A stretch of DNA of 19,943 nucleotides from RGIG1828 sp045546535 (lineage in GTDB: Bacteria > Bacillota > Clostridia > UMGS1810), in the NCBI GenBank assembly GCA_045546535.1, contig JAZQDA010000044.1:1-19943 (forward strand), read 5' to 3'. The first letter of the stretch is position 1. Every line of letters begins with the position of its first letter. The notes under the pieces were generated by a model. The model worked only from the letters and a program-made list of their open reading frames with translations. It ran no database searches and was not told the DNA's origin. This document shows positions 6,890 to 14,406 of this stretch, piece by piece. Both the position numbers and the translations under genes were made by a program.

Positions 6890-7570
6890 ATGAAACTTTT
6901 TAAAACCGAACTTCACACTCACTCTTCCCCTGCATCGAGTTGTGCAGATTTTAGCCCCGAAGAAGTAGTGAGACTTTACAAAGAGACAGGATATGACTCT
7001 GTGGTGCTCACTAACCACTTTGCTATAGGAAAACTCAAGGGCGAAACCACGCAGGATATGATACACTGGTATCTTGAAGACTATTACAAAGCCTCAGAAG
7101 AGGGGGAAAAAGTTGGTTTAAACATAATTCTCGGTGCAGAACTCCGTTTTACCGAAAATATGAACGATTATCTCATTTTCGGCATATGCCCCGACGACCT
7201 TTTTGACATATATGAACTTCTTCCATACGGCATTGATAATTTTTATAAAGAATATAAAAATGATAAAAATATCATAATTCAGGCGCACCCTTTCCGCGAC
7301 GGTATGAAAGAGGTCAGCCCCCAAAGTCTTGACGGGATTGAAGTTTTCAATATGCACCCGGGTCAGAATTCAAAAATTGGCTTCGGGGCAAAATACGCCT
7401 GTGAAAACAATATGATAGTAACCGCAGGTTCTGATTTTCATCACGAGGGGCATAATTCCCTTTGCGCAATTCTTACCAAAAAGCGCTTAAAAGATTCTTA
7501 TGATGTGGCAAGGGTTTTAAAGCAGGGCAAATACAAGATATCTATTGCAGACTTAATTGTCAGCATATAA
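6890..7570 (+). CDS. PHP-domain metal-dependent phosphoesterase
   Basis: A 226-aa stand-alone PHP-family protein, a predicted metal-dependent hydrolase of phosphoester bonds; the substrate cannot be deduced. Metal-binding motifs in order: HTH (residues 9-11), the TNH block (41-43), the GAEL segment, AHPFRD in the middle, and SDFHH near the C-terminus, matching the usual PHP pattern H-x-H / E / H / D-x-H. I chose the ATG at 6890 because GGAG lies 11 nt upstream and the HxH motif then falls near the N-terminus as usual; the in-frame ATG at 6830 adds 20 unconserved residues with no ribosome binding site. It is 10 nt upstream of prmA, whose GGAG directly abuts its stop codon, so the two form an operon. 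Confidence 0.85.
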   Translation: MKLFKTELHTHSSPASSCADFSPEEVVRLYKETGYDSVVLTNHFAIGKLKGETTQDMIHWYLEDYYKASEEGEKVGLNIILGAELRFTENMNDYLIFGICPDDLFDIYELLPYGIDNFYKEYKNDKNIIIQAHPFRDGMKEVSPQSLDGIEVFNMHPGQNSKIGFGAKYACENNMIVTAGSDFHHEGHNSLCAILTKKRLKDSYDVARVLKQGKYKISIADLIVSI

Positions 7571-7580
7571 GGAGAAAAAT

Positions 7581-8549
7581 ATGGACTGGTTAAAGACAAC
7601 AATTTACACATCAAATGAAGGAATAGACCCCGTGTGCGATATGTTATCAAATCTCGGCATAACGGGCGTGGAAATAGAAGACGAAGAAGAGTTCCTTTCG
7701 TTTTTGGAAGAAAACAAAAAATACTGGGATTATGTTGATGAGGAACTTTTAGAAGAAAAAAAGAAAGAAACCAATGTAAAGATATATATTGAAAACACCC
7801 CTGACGGAATTGAAACACTTTCAAGGGTGAACTCATCTCTCGTTTCTCTGAAAGAAAAAGACTCAGAGGGCATCTTCGGAAGACTCGCTTTGGAAACAGA
7901 GGGCATAAACGAAGAGGACTGGGCAAACAACTGGAAAAAATATTTTCACCCCATAAAAGTTGGCGAAAAAGTTTTAATTCAGCCCGAGTGGGAAACTTTA
8001 AAAGAAGAAACAGACAGGGTTGTTTTTACGGTTAACCCCGGTATGACCTTTGGCACGGGCACTCACCATACCACAAAACTTTGTATAGAACAGTTAGAAA
8101 AATGCGTAAACGGGGAAAGCCTTGTTTTAGATATCGGTTGCGGAAGCGGAATACTTTCGGTTATTTCTCTTCTCCTCGGTGCAAAAGAAGCGTGGGCGAC
8201 AGACATCGACCCTGCGTGTGAACATGTTGCAAAAGAAAATGCCGTTATGAATAAAGTTGATACGGAAAAATATCACATATATTCGGGCGACATCACAAAA
8301 GATATATCTCTTTTTGAAACTATAGCAGAGAGAAAATATGATATTATTGTTGCAAATATCGTTGCAGATGTAATAATTGCCCTGGTGCCGACGGTGAAAA
8401 AACTAATCTCGGAAAATGGTTTATTCATATGCTCCGGCATAATAGAAGAAAGACTTTCTGACGTGCTTTCAGCATTTGAAGAAAACGGGGTTAAAGTTTT
8501 ATCTCAGAATAAATCGGACTGTTGGGTTTGTATGAAGTGCGGTTTTTAA
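7581..8549 (+). CDS. prmA: Ribosomal protein L11 methyltransferase PrmA
   Basis: SAM-dependent trimethylation of lysines and the N-terminus of ribosomal protein L11. 322 aa, within the family's usual size. An N-terminal ferredoxin-like recognition domain (begins MDWLKTTIYTS; about residues 1-100), a linker, then the methyltransferase domain: EDWANNWKKYFHP (112-124), NPGMTFGTGTHHTT (152-165), the SAM-binding loop LVLDIGCGSGILSV (181-194), and YDIIVANIVADVII, the substrate-binding N-I-x-A-D segment. GTGTHHTT has His where GTGxHxTT proteins vary, so this is not alarming. ATG start with GGAG at 7571-7574 directly after the PHP stop. rsmE follows from its own promoter. Confidence 0.95.
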   Translation: MDWLKTTIYTSNEGIDPVCDMLSNLGITGVEIEDEEEFLSFLEENKKYWDYVDEELLEEKKKETNVKIYIENTPDGIETLSRVNSSLVSLKEKDSEGIFGRLALETEGINEEDWANNWKKYFHPIKVGEKVLIQPEWETLKEETDRVVFTVNPGMTFGTGTHHTTKLCIEQLEKCVNGESLVLDIGCGSGILSVISLLLGAKEAWATDIDPACEHVAKENAVMNKVDTEKYHIYSGDITKDISLFETIAERKYDIIVANIVADVIIALVPTVKKLISENGLFICSGIIEERLSDVLSAFEENGVKVLSQNKSDCWVCMKCGF

Positions 8550-8561
8550 CACAAAAAACTC

Positions 8562-8591
8562 TTGACGAAACATAGGGTTAATTGGTATAAT
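8562..8591 (+). promoter_or_regulatory. Promoter of the rsmE operon
   Basis: TTGACG (8562-8567), 18-nt spacer, TATAAT (8586-8591), starting 13 nt after the prmA stop. The leader is only about 27 nt and includes the AGGAGG ribosome binding site at 8612-8617. Confidence 0.8.
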
Positions 8592-8624
8592 AATTAGAGT
8601 GTTATGCGCTCAGGAGGTGGCCTT

Positions 8625-9356
8625 GTGCACAGATTTTTTGTGGGATTCAGTTTGCTTGGCGCAAATGAAGTTACAATAGAGGGCGATGACTCTGCGCATA
8701 TCTCAAGGGTTTTAAGGCTTTCTGATGGCGATGAGATAACGGTCTGCGACTCAGACGGATTTGACTCGGTTTGTTCGCTCACATATGTATCCCCGTCAAA
8801 AGCAGTGGCGCAGATATTATCGCGTACACAAAGTCTTAACGAACCGCAGATTAAAGTTTCAATTTTTCAGGGCGTTCCAAAAGGCGACAAACTCGACACC
8901 GTAGTTCAGAAATGCACAGAACTCGGCGCTGTAAAAATAGTGCCGTTTGATGCTAAAAGAAGCGTCGCAAAAATAAAAGACGCCTCTAAAAAGAAAGAGC
9001 GTATGCAAAAAATTGCATATGAGGCATCAAAGCAGTCAAAAAGGGCACTTATCCCTGAGGTTTTGCCCGTTATGAGTTTTAAAGATGCAGTCCAGACGGC
9101 AAAGGGCGATGACCTTTTGATAATTGCATATGAAGAAGAAAAATCACAGAGCATAAAAGAAGTGCTCAAAAAAAATAAAGACGCTTTAAGCGTCAGTATA
9201 TTTATAGGTCCTGAGGGCGGATTCAGTCCGGAAGAAATTGAATTTGCAAAATCAAACGGTTTTGAAAGCGTTTTGATGGGGCCAAGAATACTTCGCACAG
9301 AAACCGCACCCCTTGCTGCACTTACGGCAGTTATGTATGAACTCGGGGATTGGTGA
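8625..9356 (+). CDS. rsmE: 16S rRNA (uracil(1498)-N(3))-methyltransferase RsmE
   Basis: SPOUT-class enzyme that methylates N3 of U1498 of 16S rRNA (E. coli numbering). 243 aa from a GTG start at 8625, chosen because AGGAGG ends 7 nt upstream and the product then begins MHRFFVG, the usual RsmE start; the ATG at 8604 lies upstream of that ribosome binding site. Seen: N-terminal PUA-like domain (about 1-70, with HISRVLRLSDGDEI), then the trefoil-knot SAM-binding domain with GDKLDTVVQKCTELGA (88-102), SIFIGPEGGFSPEEI (191-205) and LMGPRILRTETAPLAAL (217-233). rsmE usually lies directly downstream of prmA in Firmicutes, as here. Confidence 0.95.
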   Translation: MHRFFVGFSLLGANEVTIEGDDSAHISRVLRLSDGDEITVCDSDGFDSVCSLTYVSPSKAVAQILSRTQSLNEPQIKVSIFQGVPKGDKLDTVVQKCTELGAVKIVPFDAKRSVAKIKDASKKKERMQKIAYEASKQSKRALIPEVLPVMSFKDAVQTAKGDDLLIIAYEEEKSQSIKEVLKKNKDALSVSIFIGPEGGFSPEEIEFAKSNGFESVLMGPRILRTETAPLAALTAVMYELGDW

Positions 9357-9411
9357 AATACTAAAGAACATATTGTTGCAAAGAAAATCTTTGCAGGAAA
9401 CGGAGCATAAA

Positions 9412-9930
9412 ATGAAGAAAAACAAAAAGGTTATGCCAGAAAAAGTGAGAGAGCAAAAGCAAACCAAGGCAAAGGCACTTGAGAGAGAGTCAAACCTTAC
9501 TCTTATCTCCACATCGGTTGCTATAGTGTCATTTTTCCTTATGCTGTATATACACAATATTATAAAAACTAACTTCCTTGCTTCGCAGACTTTCCTTACC
9601 GTGTTTGAAATTCTGTTTTTGGCAGGGGCGGTTGTTTTAGCGCTAATTGCAATTATAAAAAAGAAAAACTTTTTATGGGAATATGTTATAGTTTTTCTCG
9701 TTTTATCGGCAGGATATTATCTCTTGGAAAACGGCGTTTCGGGAATTCCCGGTATGATGACAGTTACAGATGGCGGTATTACCATTTCAAAGGCGGCAGT
9801 TTTCCTTGCTAAAATTATAAATTCTCAGACCGTTATTTATTTCCTCTGGGCATTTAATGTTATCTACTGCGTGGCAACAATCGTTTTCCACTCTGTAAGA
9901 TATACAAAAATCAAAAAGGGCAGTAACTGA
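9412..9930 (+). CDS. Small integral membrane protein of unknown function
   Basis: A 172-aa protein I do not recognise. It has a very basic, soluble N-terminus (residues 1-28, KKNKK and many Lys/Gln/Glu) and four predicted membrane helices at about 30-50, 62-83, 89-105 and 141-161, with a short basic tail. The pattern suggests an inner-membrane protein with a cytoplasmic N-terminus; no catalytic motif is visible. The ATG at 9412 has GGAG 6 nt upstream; the same frame is open back to 9313 inside rsmE, but that start has no ribosome binding site. A small hairpin, TGCAAAGA-aaa-TCTTTGCA (9377-9395), lies between it and rsmE. Only 2 nt separate it from dtd, so it is in the rsmE-dtd operon. Confidence 0.7.
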   Translation: MKKNKKVMPEKVREQKQTKAKALERESNLTLISTSVAIVSFFLMLYIHNIIKTNFLASQTFLTVFEILFLAGAVVLALIAIIKKKNFLWEYVIVFLVLSAGYYLLENGVSGIPGMMTVTDGGITISKAAVFLAKIINSQTVIYFLWAFNVIYCVATIVFHSVRYTKIKKGSN

Positions 9931-9932
9931 TT

Positions 9933-10388
9933 ATGAAAATCGTACTTCAGAGAGTAAAAAATGCATCTGTCACAATAGACGGCAAGGTGAAGTCTGAGAT
10001 TAAAGAGGGTCTTTTGGCACTGGTCGGGTTTTATGAAACAGATACAGACTCACTCCTTTCCCCAATGGCAGAGAAGATGATAAATCTTCGCATTTTTGAA
10101 GACGAAAACGAAAAAATGAACCTTTCTTTAAAAGATATAGACGGCTCACTTCTTTGCGTATCTCAGTTTACGCTTTGTGCCGACTGCAGAAAAGGCAGAC
10201 GCCCATCATTTACTCTTGCCAAAAACCCGTCAGATGCTACAAAGATGTATGAGAAATTTGTTGAAATATCTTCCGGAATTTTGGGCAAAGAGGTTTTAAC
10301 AGGAGAGTTTGGCGCAGATATGAAAGTCAGCCTTTTAAATGACGGACCTGTAACTATAATTTTAGATTCTGACGAAATAGTAAAATGA
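9933..10388 (+). CDS. dtd: D-aminoacyl-tRNA deacylase
   Basis: Hydrolyses D-aminoacyl-tRNAs (D-Tyr and others, and glycine mischarged on tRNA-Ala), keeping D-amino acids out of proteins. 151 aa is the standard length. Seen: start MKIVLQRVKNASVTIDG, the active-site motif SQFTLCADCRKGRRPSF with the SQxT signature, and the C-terminal NDGPVTIILDS with the cross-subunit G-P dipeptide preceded by GEFGADMKVSLL. The start lies 2 nt after the membrane-protein gene. It is last in the operon and followed by a strong terminator (10392-10421). Confidence 0.96.
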   Translation: MKIVLQRVKNASVTIDGKVKSEIKEGLLALVGFYETDTDSLLSPMAEKMINLRIFEDENEKMNLSLKDIDGSLLCVSQFTLCADCRKGRRPSFTLAKNPSDATKMYEKFVEISSGILGKEVLTGEFGADMKVSLLNDGPVTIILDSDEIVK

Positions 10389-10391
10389 ATT

Positions 10392-10421
10392 ACACCGCAT
10401 ATGAAAATATGCGGTGTTTTT
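10392..10421 (+). terminator. Intrinsic terminator after dtd
   Basis: ACACCGCATAT-gaaa-ATATGCGGTGT (10392-10417), a perfect 11-bp stem with a GNRA-type tetraloop, followed by TTTTTAT. Confidence 0.93.
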
Positions 10422-10444
10422 ATGCCCCAAATGTCCTTTAAAAC

Positions 10445-10474
10445 TTGACAAACGGGGATTTTTGGGTATATAAT
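10445..10474 (+). promoter_or_regulatory. Promoter of ileS
   Basis: TTGACA (10445-10450), 18-nt spacer, TATAAT (10469-10474). The leader to the ileS ATG is only about 45 nt, so there is no room for a T-box. Confidence 0.85.
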
Positions 10475-10527
10475 TGACAAGATAATGGATTATTATGACT
10501 TTAATATATTATACAGGAGGCAAACAG

Positions 10528-13500
10528 ATGTATAATAAAGTTGACACAAACTTAAATTTTGTCGAAAGGGAAAAACAGATTGAAAAATTCTGGAACGACA
10601 ACGGAATTTTCCAAAAGAGTATTGACTCAAGAAAAGAGGGGGAAACCTATACTTTCTATGACGGTCCTCCCACTGCAAACGGAAAACCGCATATCGGCCA
10701 CGTACTAACCAGAGTTATAAAAGATATGATTCCCCGTTACCGCACAATGGAAGGCTATAAGGTCTTAAGAAAAGCGGGTTGGGGTACTCACGGTCTGCCC
10801 GTTGAACTCGAAGTTGAAAAACTTCTCGGTCTTGACGGCAAAGAACAGATAGAAAAATACGGTCTTGAACCCTTTATCACAAAGTGTAAAGAGAGCGTAT
10901 GGAAATATAAAGGAATGTGGGAAGACTTTTCAGGTACAGTTGGTTTCTGGGCTGATATGGACGACCCCTATGTTACCTATCACAATGACTTTATTGAGTC
11001 TGAATGGTGGGCACTAAAGCAAATCTGGGATAAAGGACTTCTCTACAAAGGTTTCAAGATTGTTCCCTACTGCCCAAGATGCGGAACTCCGCTTTCATCA
11101 CACGAAGTGGCTCAAGGCTATAAGGCTGTTAAAGAACGCTCTGCAGTTGTACGCTTTAAAGTTGTGGGCGAAGATGCTTATTTCCTTGCATGGACAACTA
11201 CCCCGTGGACACTTCCGTCAAACGTTGCACTCTGCGTTAACCCCGATGACGATTACTGCAAAGTAAAGGCAAAAGACGGCTATACTTATTATATGGCAAA
11301 TGCCCTCTTAGACAGCGTACTTTCTTCGCTTTCAGATGACGGCGACGCATATGAAATTATAGAAACATTTAAAGGAAGCGACCTTGAATACAAAGAGTAT
11401 GAACCCCTCTTTGAGTGCCAGAAGGCACCTTGTGAAAAACAGGGCAAAAAAGCACATTTCATAACCTGCGATTCATATGTTACAATGTCAGACGGTACAG
11501 GTATAGTTCATATTGCTCCCGCCTTTGGTGAAGACGATGCTAAAGTTGGCAGAAAATATGACCTTCCTTTCGTTCAGTTTGTAGATGCGCAGGGTAACCT
11601 CACCGAAGAAACTCCTTTTGCAGGTCTTTTTGTAAAAGATGCTGACCCCAAAGTTTTGGTAGATTTAGACCAGAGAGGTCTTTTATTCGATGCTCCCAAA
11701 TTTGAGCACGATTATCCTTTCTGCTGGAGATGCGACACTCCTCTTATCTACTATGCAAGAGAGAGTTGGTTTATAAAAATGACCGAGGTCAGGGATGACC
11801 TTATAAAGAATAATAACACAATCAACTGGATTCCCGAATCAATTGGCACAGGACGCTTTGGCGACTGGCTCAAAAATGTTCAGGACTGGGGCGTAAGCCG
11901 TGACAGATATTGGGGAACACCTCTTAATATCTGGGAATGTGAATGCGGTAAGCGTCACGCAATAGGCTCTATTGAAGAACTTAAATCTATGAGTTCAAAT
12001 TGCCCTGACGACGTTGAACTCCACCGCCCCTACATCGATGCGGTTACTATCAAATGTCCCGATTGCGGAGGGGAAATGCACAGGGTAACAGAGGTTATCG
12101 ACTGCTGGTTTGACTCAGGTGCTATGCCCTTTGCACAGTGGCACTATCCTTTTGAAAACAAAGAGATTTTTGATGACAACTTCCCCGCAGATTTCATTTC
12201 TGAAGCAGTTGACCAGACAAGAGGCTGGTTCTATTCGCTCCTTGCAATCTCAACTCTTATCTTCAATAAAGCACCATATAAAAACGTTATAGTTCTCGGT
12301 CACGTTCAGGACGAAAACGGTCAGAAGATGTCAAAATCCAAAGGCAACGCAGTTGACCCCTTTGATGCACTTGCCGAACACGGCGCAGATGCAATAAGAT
12401 GGTATTTCTATTCAAATTCCGCTCCGTGGCTCCCCAACCGTTTCCACAAAGCAGCGGTTACAGAGGGTCAGAGAAAGTTTATGGGTACACTTTGGAACAC
12501 ATATGCGTTCTTTGTGCTTTATGCAAACATCGACAAGTTTGACGCTACAAAATATACCCTTGACAAAGAGTCTTTGAGCGTTCTTGATAAATGGATGCTT
12601 TCAAAACTCAACACTTTAGTAAAAACCGTTGACGATAACCTTGCAAAATACAAAATCACAGAAACTGCAAGGGTACTGCAGAGTTTTGTAGACGAACTTT
12701 CAAACTGGTATGTAAGAAGAAGCCGTGAAAGATTCTGGGTTAAAGGTATGCCTCAGGATAAGATAAATGCCTATATGACTCTCTACACTGCCCTTGTTAC
12801 ACTTGCAAAAATCTCTGCTCCTATGATTCCTTTCATGGCAGAAGATATCTACAGAAACCTTGTTTGCTCAATCGATAAAACTGCACCTGAAAGCGTACAC
12901 CTTTGCGACTTCCCCGAAAGCGATGCATCATTTATAGACGCCGATTTAGAAGACAGTATGGAAAAGGTACTCGATGTTGTAGTTCTTGGCCGTGCGGCTC
13001 GTAATGCATCAGGCATCAAAAACCGTCAGCCTATCGGCAAAATGTATGTTAAAGCAGACTTTACCCTTGACGAGTTCTGTCAGGAAATCATCGCAGACGA
13101 ACTAAACGTTAAGAGTGTTGAATTTACAGACGATGTAAAAGAATGCACAACCTACAGTTTCAAACCTCAACTCAAAACCGTAGGTCCTAAATACGGCAAA
13201 GTTCTCGGGGCAATAAGAGAATATCTTTCTTCTCTTGACGGCAATAAGGCTATGGACGAACTTGAAAGCACAGGCGCACTTAAATTTGATGCAAACGGCG
13301 AAGCGGTTACCCTTTCAAAAGAAGACCTGCTCATTGAATCTGCTCAGGTTGAAGGCTTTGCATCTGAAACCGACGGAGGAATTACCGCAGTTTTAGATAC
13401 ACGCCTTACAGATGAACTCATTGAAGAAGGATTTGTAAGAGAAATCATCAGCAAAATTCAGACAATGAGAAAAGATTCAGGCTTTGAAGTTATGGACCAC

Positions 13501-13674
13501 ATTAAAGTTTATACCTTCGGAAACGAAAAAATTGATTCCATTATGGCTAAAAACTCAGGCTTTATCAAAGACGAAGTTCTGGCAGAAGATGTTTTAACCA
13601 ATACCGACAATGCTCTTTCAAAAGAGTGGAACATCAACGGTGAAAAAGTTAAAATCGGCGTTGAAAAAATCTGA
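10528..13674 (+). CDS. ileS: Isoleucyl-tRNA synthetase, long (eukaryote-like, IleRS2) type
   Basis: Charges tRNA-Ile with isoleucine and edits mischarged valine. 1048 aa, about 100 longer than the E. coli-type enzyme, which with the motif wording points to the IleRS2 class. Order: HIGH motif PHIGH (residues 54-58); GWGTHGLPVE (84-93); zinc-type cluster PYCPRCGTPL; CP1 editing domain with TTTPWTLPSN and GIVHIAPAFGEDD; a second Cys cluster (CECG...CPDCGG); KMSKS (600-604); then the anticodon-binding region (LSNWYVRRSRERFW) and a long C-terminal domain. The ATG at 10528 follows AGGAGG at 10515-10520; an in-frame ATG at 10495 lies upstream of that site. Oddity: the GWDxHGLP Asp is Gly (GGT at 10783-10785). 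Single gene with its own promoter and terminator. Confidence 0.97.
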   Translation: MYNKVDTNLNFVEREKQIEKFWNDNGIFQKSIDSRKEGETYTFYDGPPTANGKPHIGHVLTRVIKDMIPRYRTMEGYKVLRKAGWGTHGLPVELEVEKLLGLDGKEQIEKYGLEPFITKCKESVWKYKGMWEDFSGTVGFWADMDDPYVTYHNDFIESEWWALKQIWDKGLLYKGFKIVPYCPRCGTPLSSHEVAQGYKAVKERSAVVRFKVVGEDAYFLAWTTTPWTLPSNVALCVNPDDDYCKVKAKDGYTYYMANALLDSVLSSLSDDGDAYEIIETFKGSDLEYKEYEPLFECQKAPCEKQGKKAHFITCDSYVTMSDGTGIVHIAPAFGEDDAKVGRKYDLPFVQFVDAQGNLTEETPFAGLFVKDADPKVLVDLDQRGLLFDAPKFEHDYPFCWRCDTPLIYYARESWFIKMTEVRDDLIKNNNTINWIPESIGTGRFGDWLKNVQDWGVSRDRYWGTPLNIWECECGKRHAIGSIEELKSMSSNCPDDVELHRPYIDAVTIKCPDCGGEMHRVTEVIDCWFDSGAMPFAQWHYPFENKEIFDDNFPADFISEAVDQTRGWFYSLLAISTLIFNKAPYKNVIVLGHVQDENGQKMSKSKGNAVDPFDALAEHGADAIRWYFYSNSAPWLPNRFHKAAVTEGQRKFMGTLWNTYAFFVLYANIDKFDATKYTLDKESLSVLDKWMLSKLNTLVKTVDDNLAKYKITETARVLQSFVDELSNWYVRRSRERFWVKGMPQDKINAYMTLYTALVTLAKISAPMIPFMAEDIYRNLVCSIDKTAPESVHLCDFPESDASFIDADLEDSMEKVLDVVVLGRAARNASGIKNRQPIGKMYVKADFTLDEFCQEIIADELNVKSVEFTDDVKECTTYSFKPQLKTVGPKYGKVLGAIREYLSSLDGNKAMDELESTGALKFDANGEAVTLSKEDLLIESAQVEGFASETDGGITAVLDTRLTDELIEEGFVREIISKIQTMRKDSGFEVMDHIKVYTFGNEKIDSIMAKNSGFIKDEVLAEDVLTNTDNALSKEWNINGEKVKIGVEKI

Positions 13675-13692
13675 AAAACTAAAAATTAAATT

Positions 13693-13727
13693 AAAAAGCA
13701 TCAGACTAAAAAAGTCTGATGCTTTTT
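13693..13727. terminator. Bidirectional terminator between ileS and the DUF2344 gene
   Basis: AAAAAGCATCAGACT (13693-13707) and AGTCTGATGCTTTTT (13713-13727) form a perfect 15-bp stem around AAAAA, giving an A/T-flanked hairpin usable from both sides. It sits between two convergent genes (stops at 13674 and 13747). Confidence 0.92.
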
Positions 13728-13746
13728 GCATAGTTTACAAATCTTT

Positions 13747-14406
13747 TTAACTTTCACTTGCAAACATAATCTCTTTTCTCACAGATTTAATATTGGATAA
13801 CTTCGCACCGTAAAATGATGCTATTGCGGCAGTTAAAAGTTCGGTCTTTAAGTTTTTGACGCCACCTGCGCATATAACGGCATCGATTTCGTATTTGCCG
13901 TCTTCGGTTTTTTCGGTGTGCATTTCTATTATAAAATCTTTAATGTTTACCTCTTTCATACCCCTTTTTGACTTTTTCTCTATCATAAACTCTTTTGTGT
14001 TGTCAAATATTTCGGGGTCAAAGTCTTTATCAGATGTAAAACTTATTTTATAACGGGCAGAGTCAATGAGTGAAAACTCTGGGTCGGCGTCTGTCTTTTC
14101 CTTGCACGAAACCACCCTTACACCTCTTGGGAATGCATCAGAAAGTCTTTTTGCAACCTCGTCTGTTTTCAAATTTTCTATAAGGTCTACATCTGCCATT
14201 TCGCACTCGCTCTCAACGCCTACGGGGCATGGAAGTGCAATGTTTTGGACAATATGCGGGTTAAAGCCTTGCGAATATCTTACGGGAAGTTTCGCTCTTT
14301 TAAGAGAGCGTGTAAGGCATCTTAAAAAGTCAAGGTGTGAGATGTATTTGACTGATGCGTCTTTGGTGTAGGTAATGCGGTATGTGAATTTATTTTCGTT
14401 TTTCAT
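13747..14406 (-). CDS. TIGR03936-family (DUF2344) radical-SAM-linked protein
   Basis: 219-aa member of the radical-SAM-linked family DUF2344/TIGR03936, whose molecular function is not established. Family features: the N-terminal part RITYTKDASVKYISHLDFLRCLTRSLKRAKLPVRYSQGFNPH (written here in pieces: KYISHLDFLR, RRAKLP-like RAKLPVRYSQGFNPH), LPCPVGVESECEMADVDL, and a C-terminal alpha/beta part with the CAGGVKNLK segment. Start ATG at 14406 with GGAGGTG 8 nt upstream; a longer in-frame extension to 14430 lacks a site. It overlaps the end of the radical-SAM gene by 17 nt. In many genomes the two are fused, so they almost certainly act together on one substrate. Ends at the shared terminator with ileS. 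Confidence 0.9.
   Translation of the reverse strand: MKNENKFTYRITYTKDASVKYISHLDFLRCLTRSLKRAKLPVRYSQGFNPHIVQNIALPCPVGVESECEMADVDLIENLKTDEVAKRLSDAFPRGVRVVSCKEKTDADPEFSLIDSARYKISFTSDKDFDPEIFDNTKEFMIEKKSKRGMKEVNIKDFIIEMHTEKTEDGKYEIDAVICAGGVKNLKTELLTAAIASFYGAKLSNIKSVRKEIMFASES

Noticed and set aside
7498..7926. Open frame of 142 codons on the minus strand opposite prmA
   Set aside because: Overlaps conserved PrmA coding sequence and has no site or recognisable domain.
9313..9411. Upstream extension of the small membrane protein into rsmE
   Set aside because: The start at 9313 overlaps conserved RsmE sequence and lacks a site, whereas 9412 has GGAG at a good distance.
10474..10507. Second TTGACA (10474-10479) before ileS
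   Set aside because: No -10 hexamer at 16-18 nt; TATTAT and TAATAT are at wrong spacings. The TTGACA at 10445 fits better.
10422..10527. T-box riboswitch before ileS
   Set aside because: The leader between the promoter and the ATG is about 50 nt, with no specifier-loop or antiterminator structure; the only hairpin belongs to the dtd terminator upstream.
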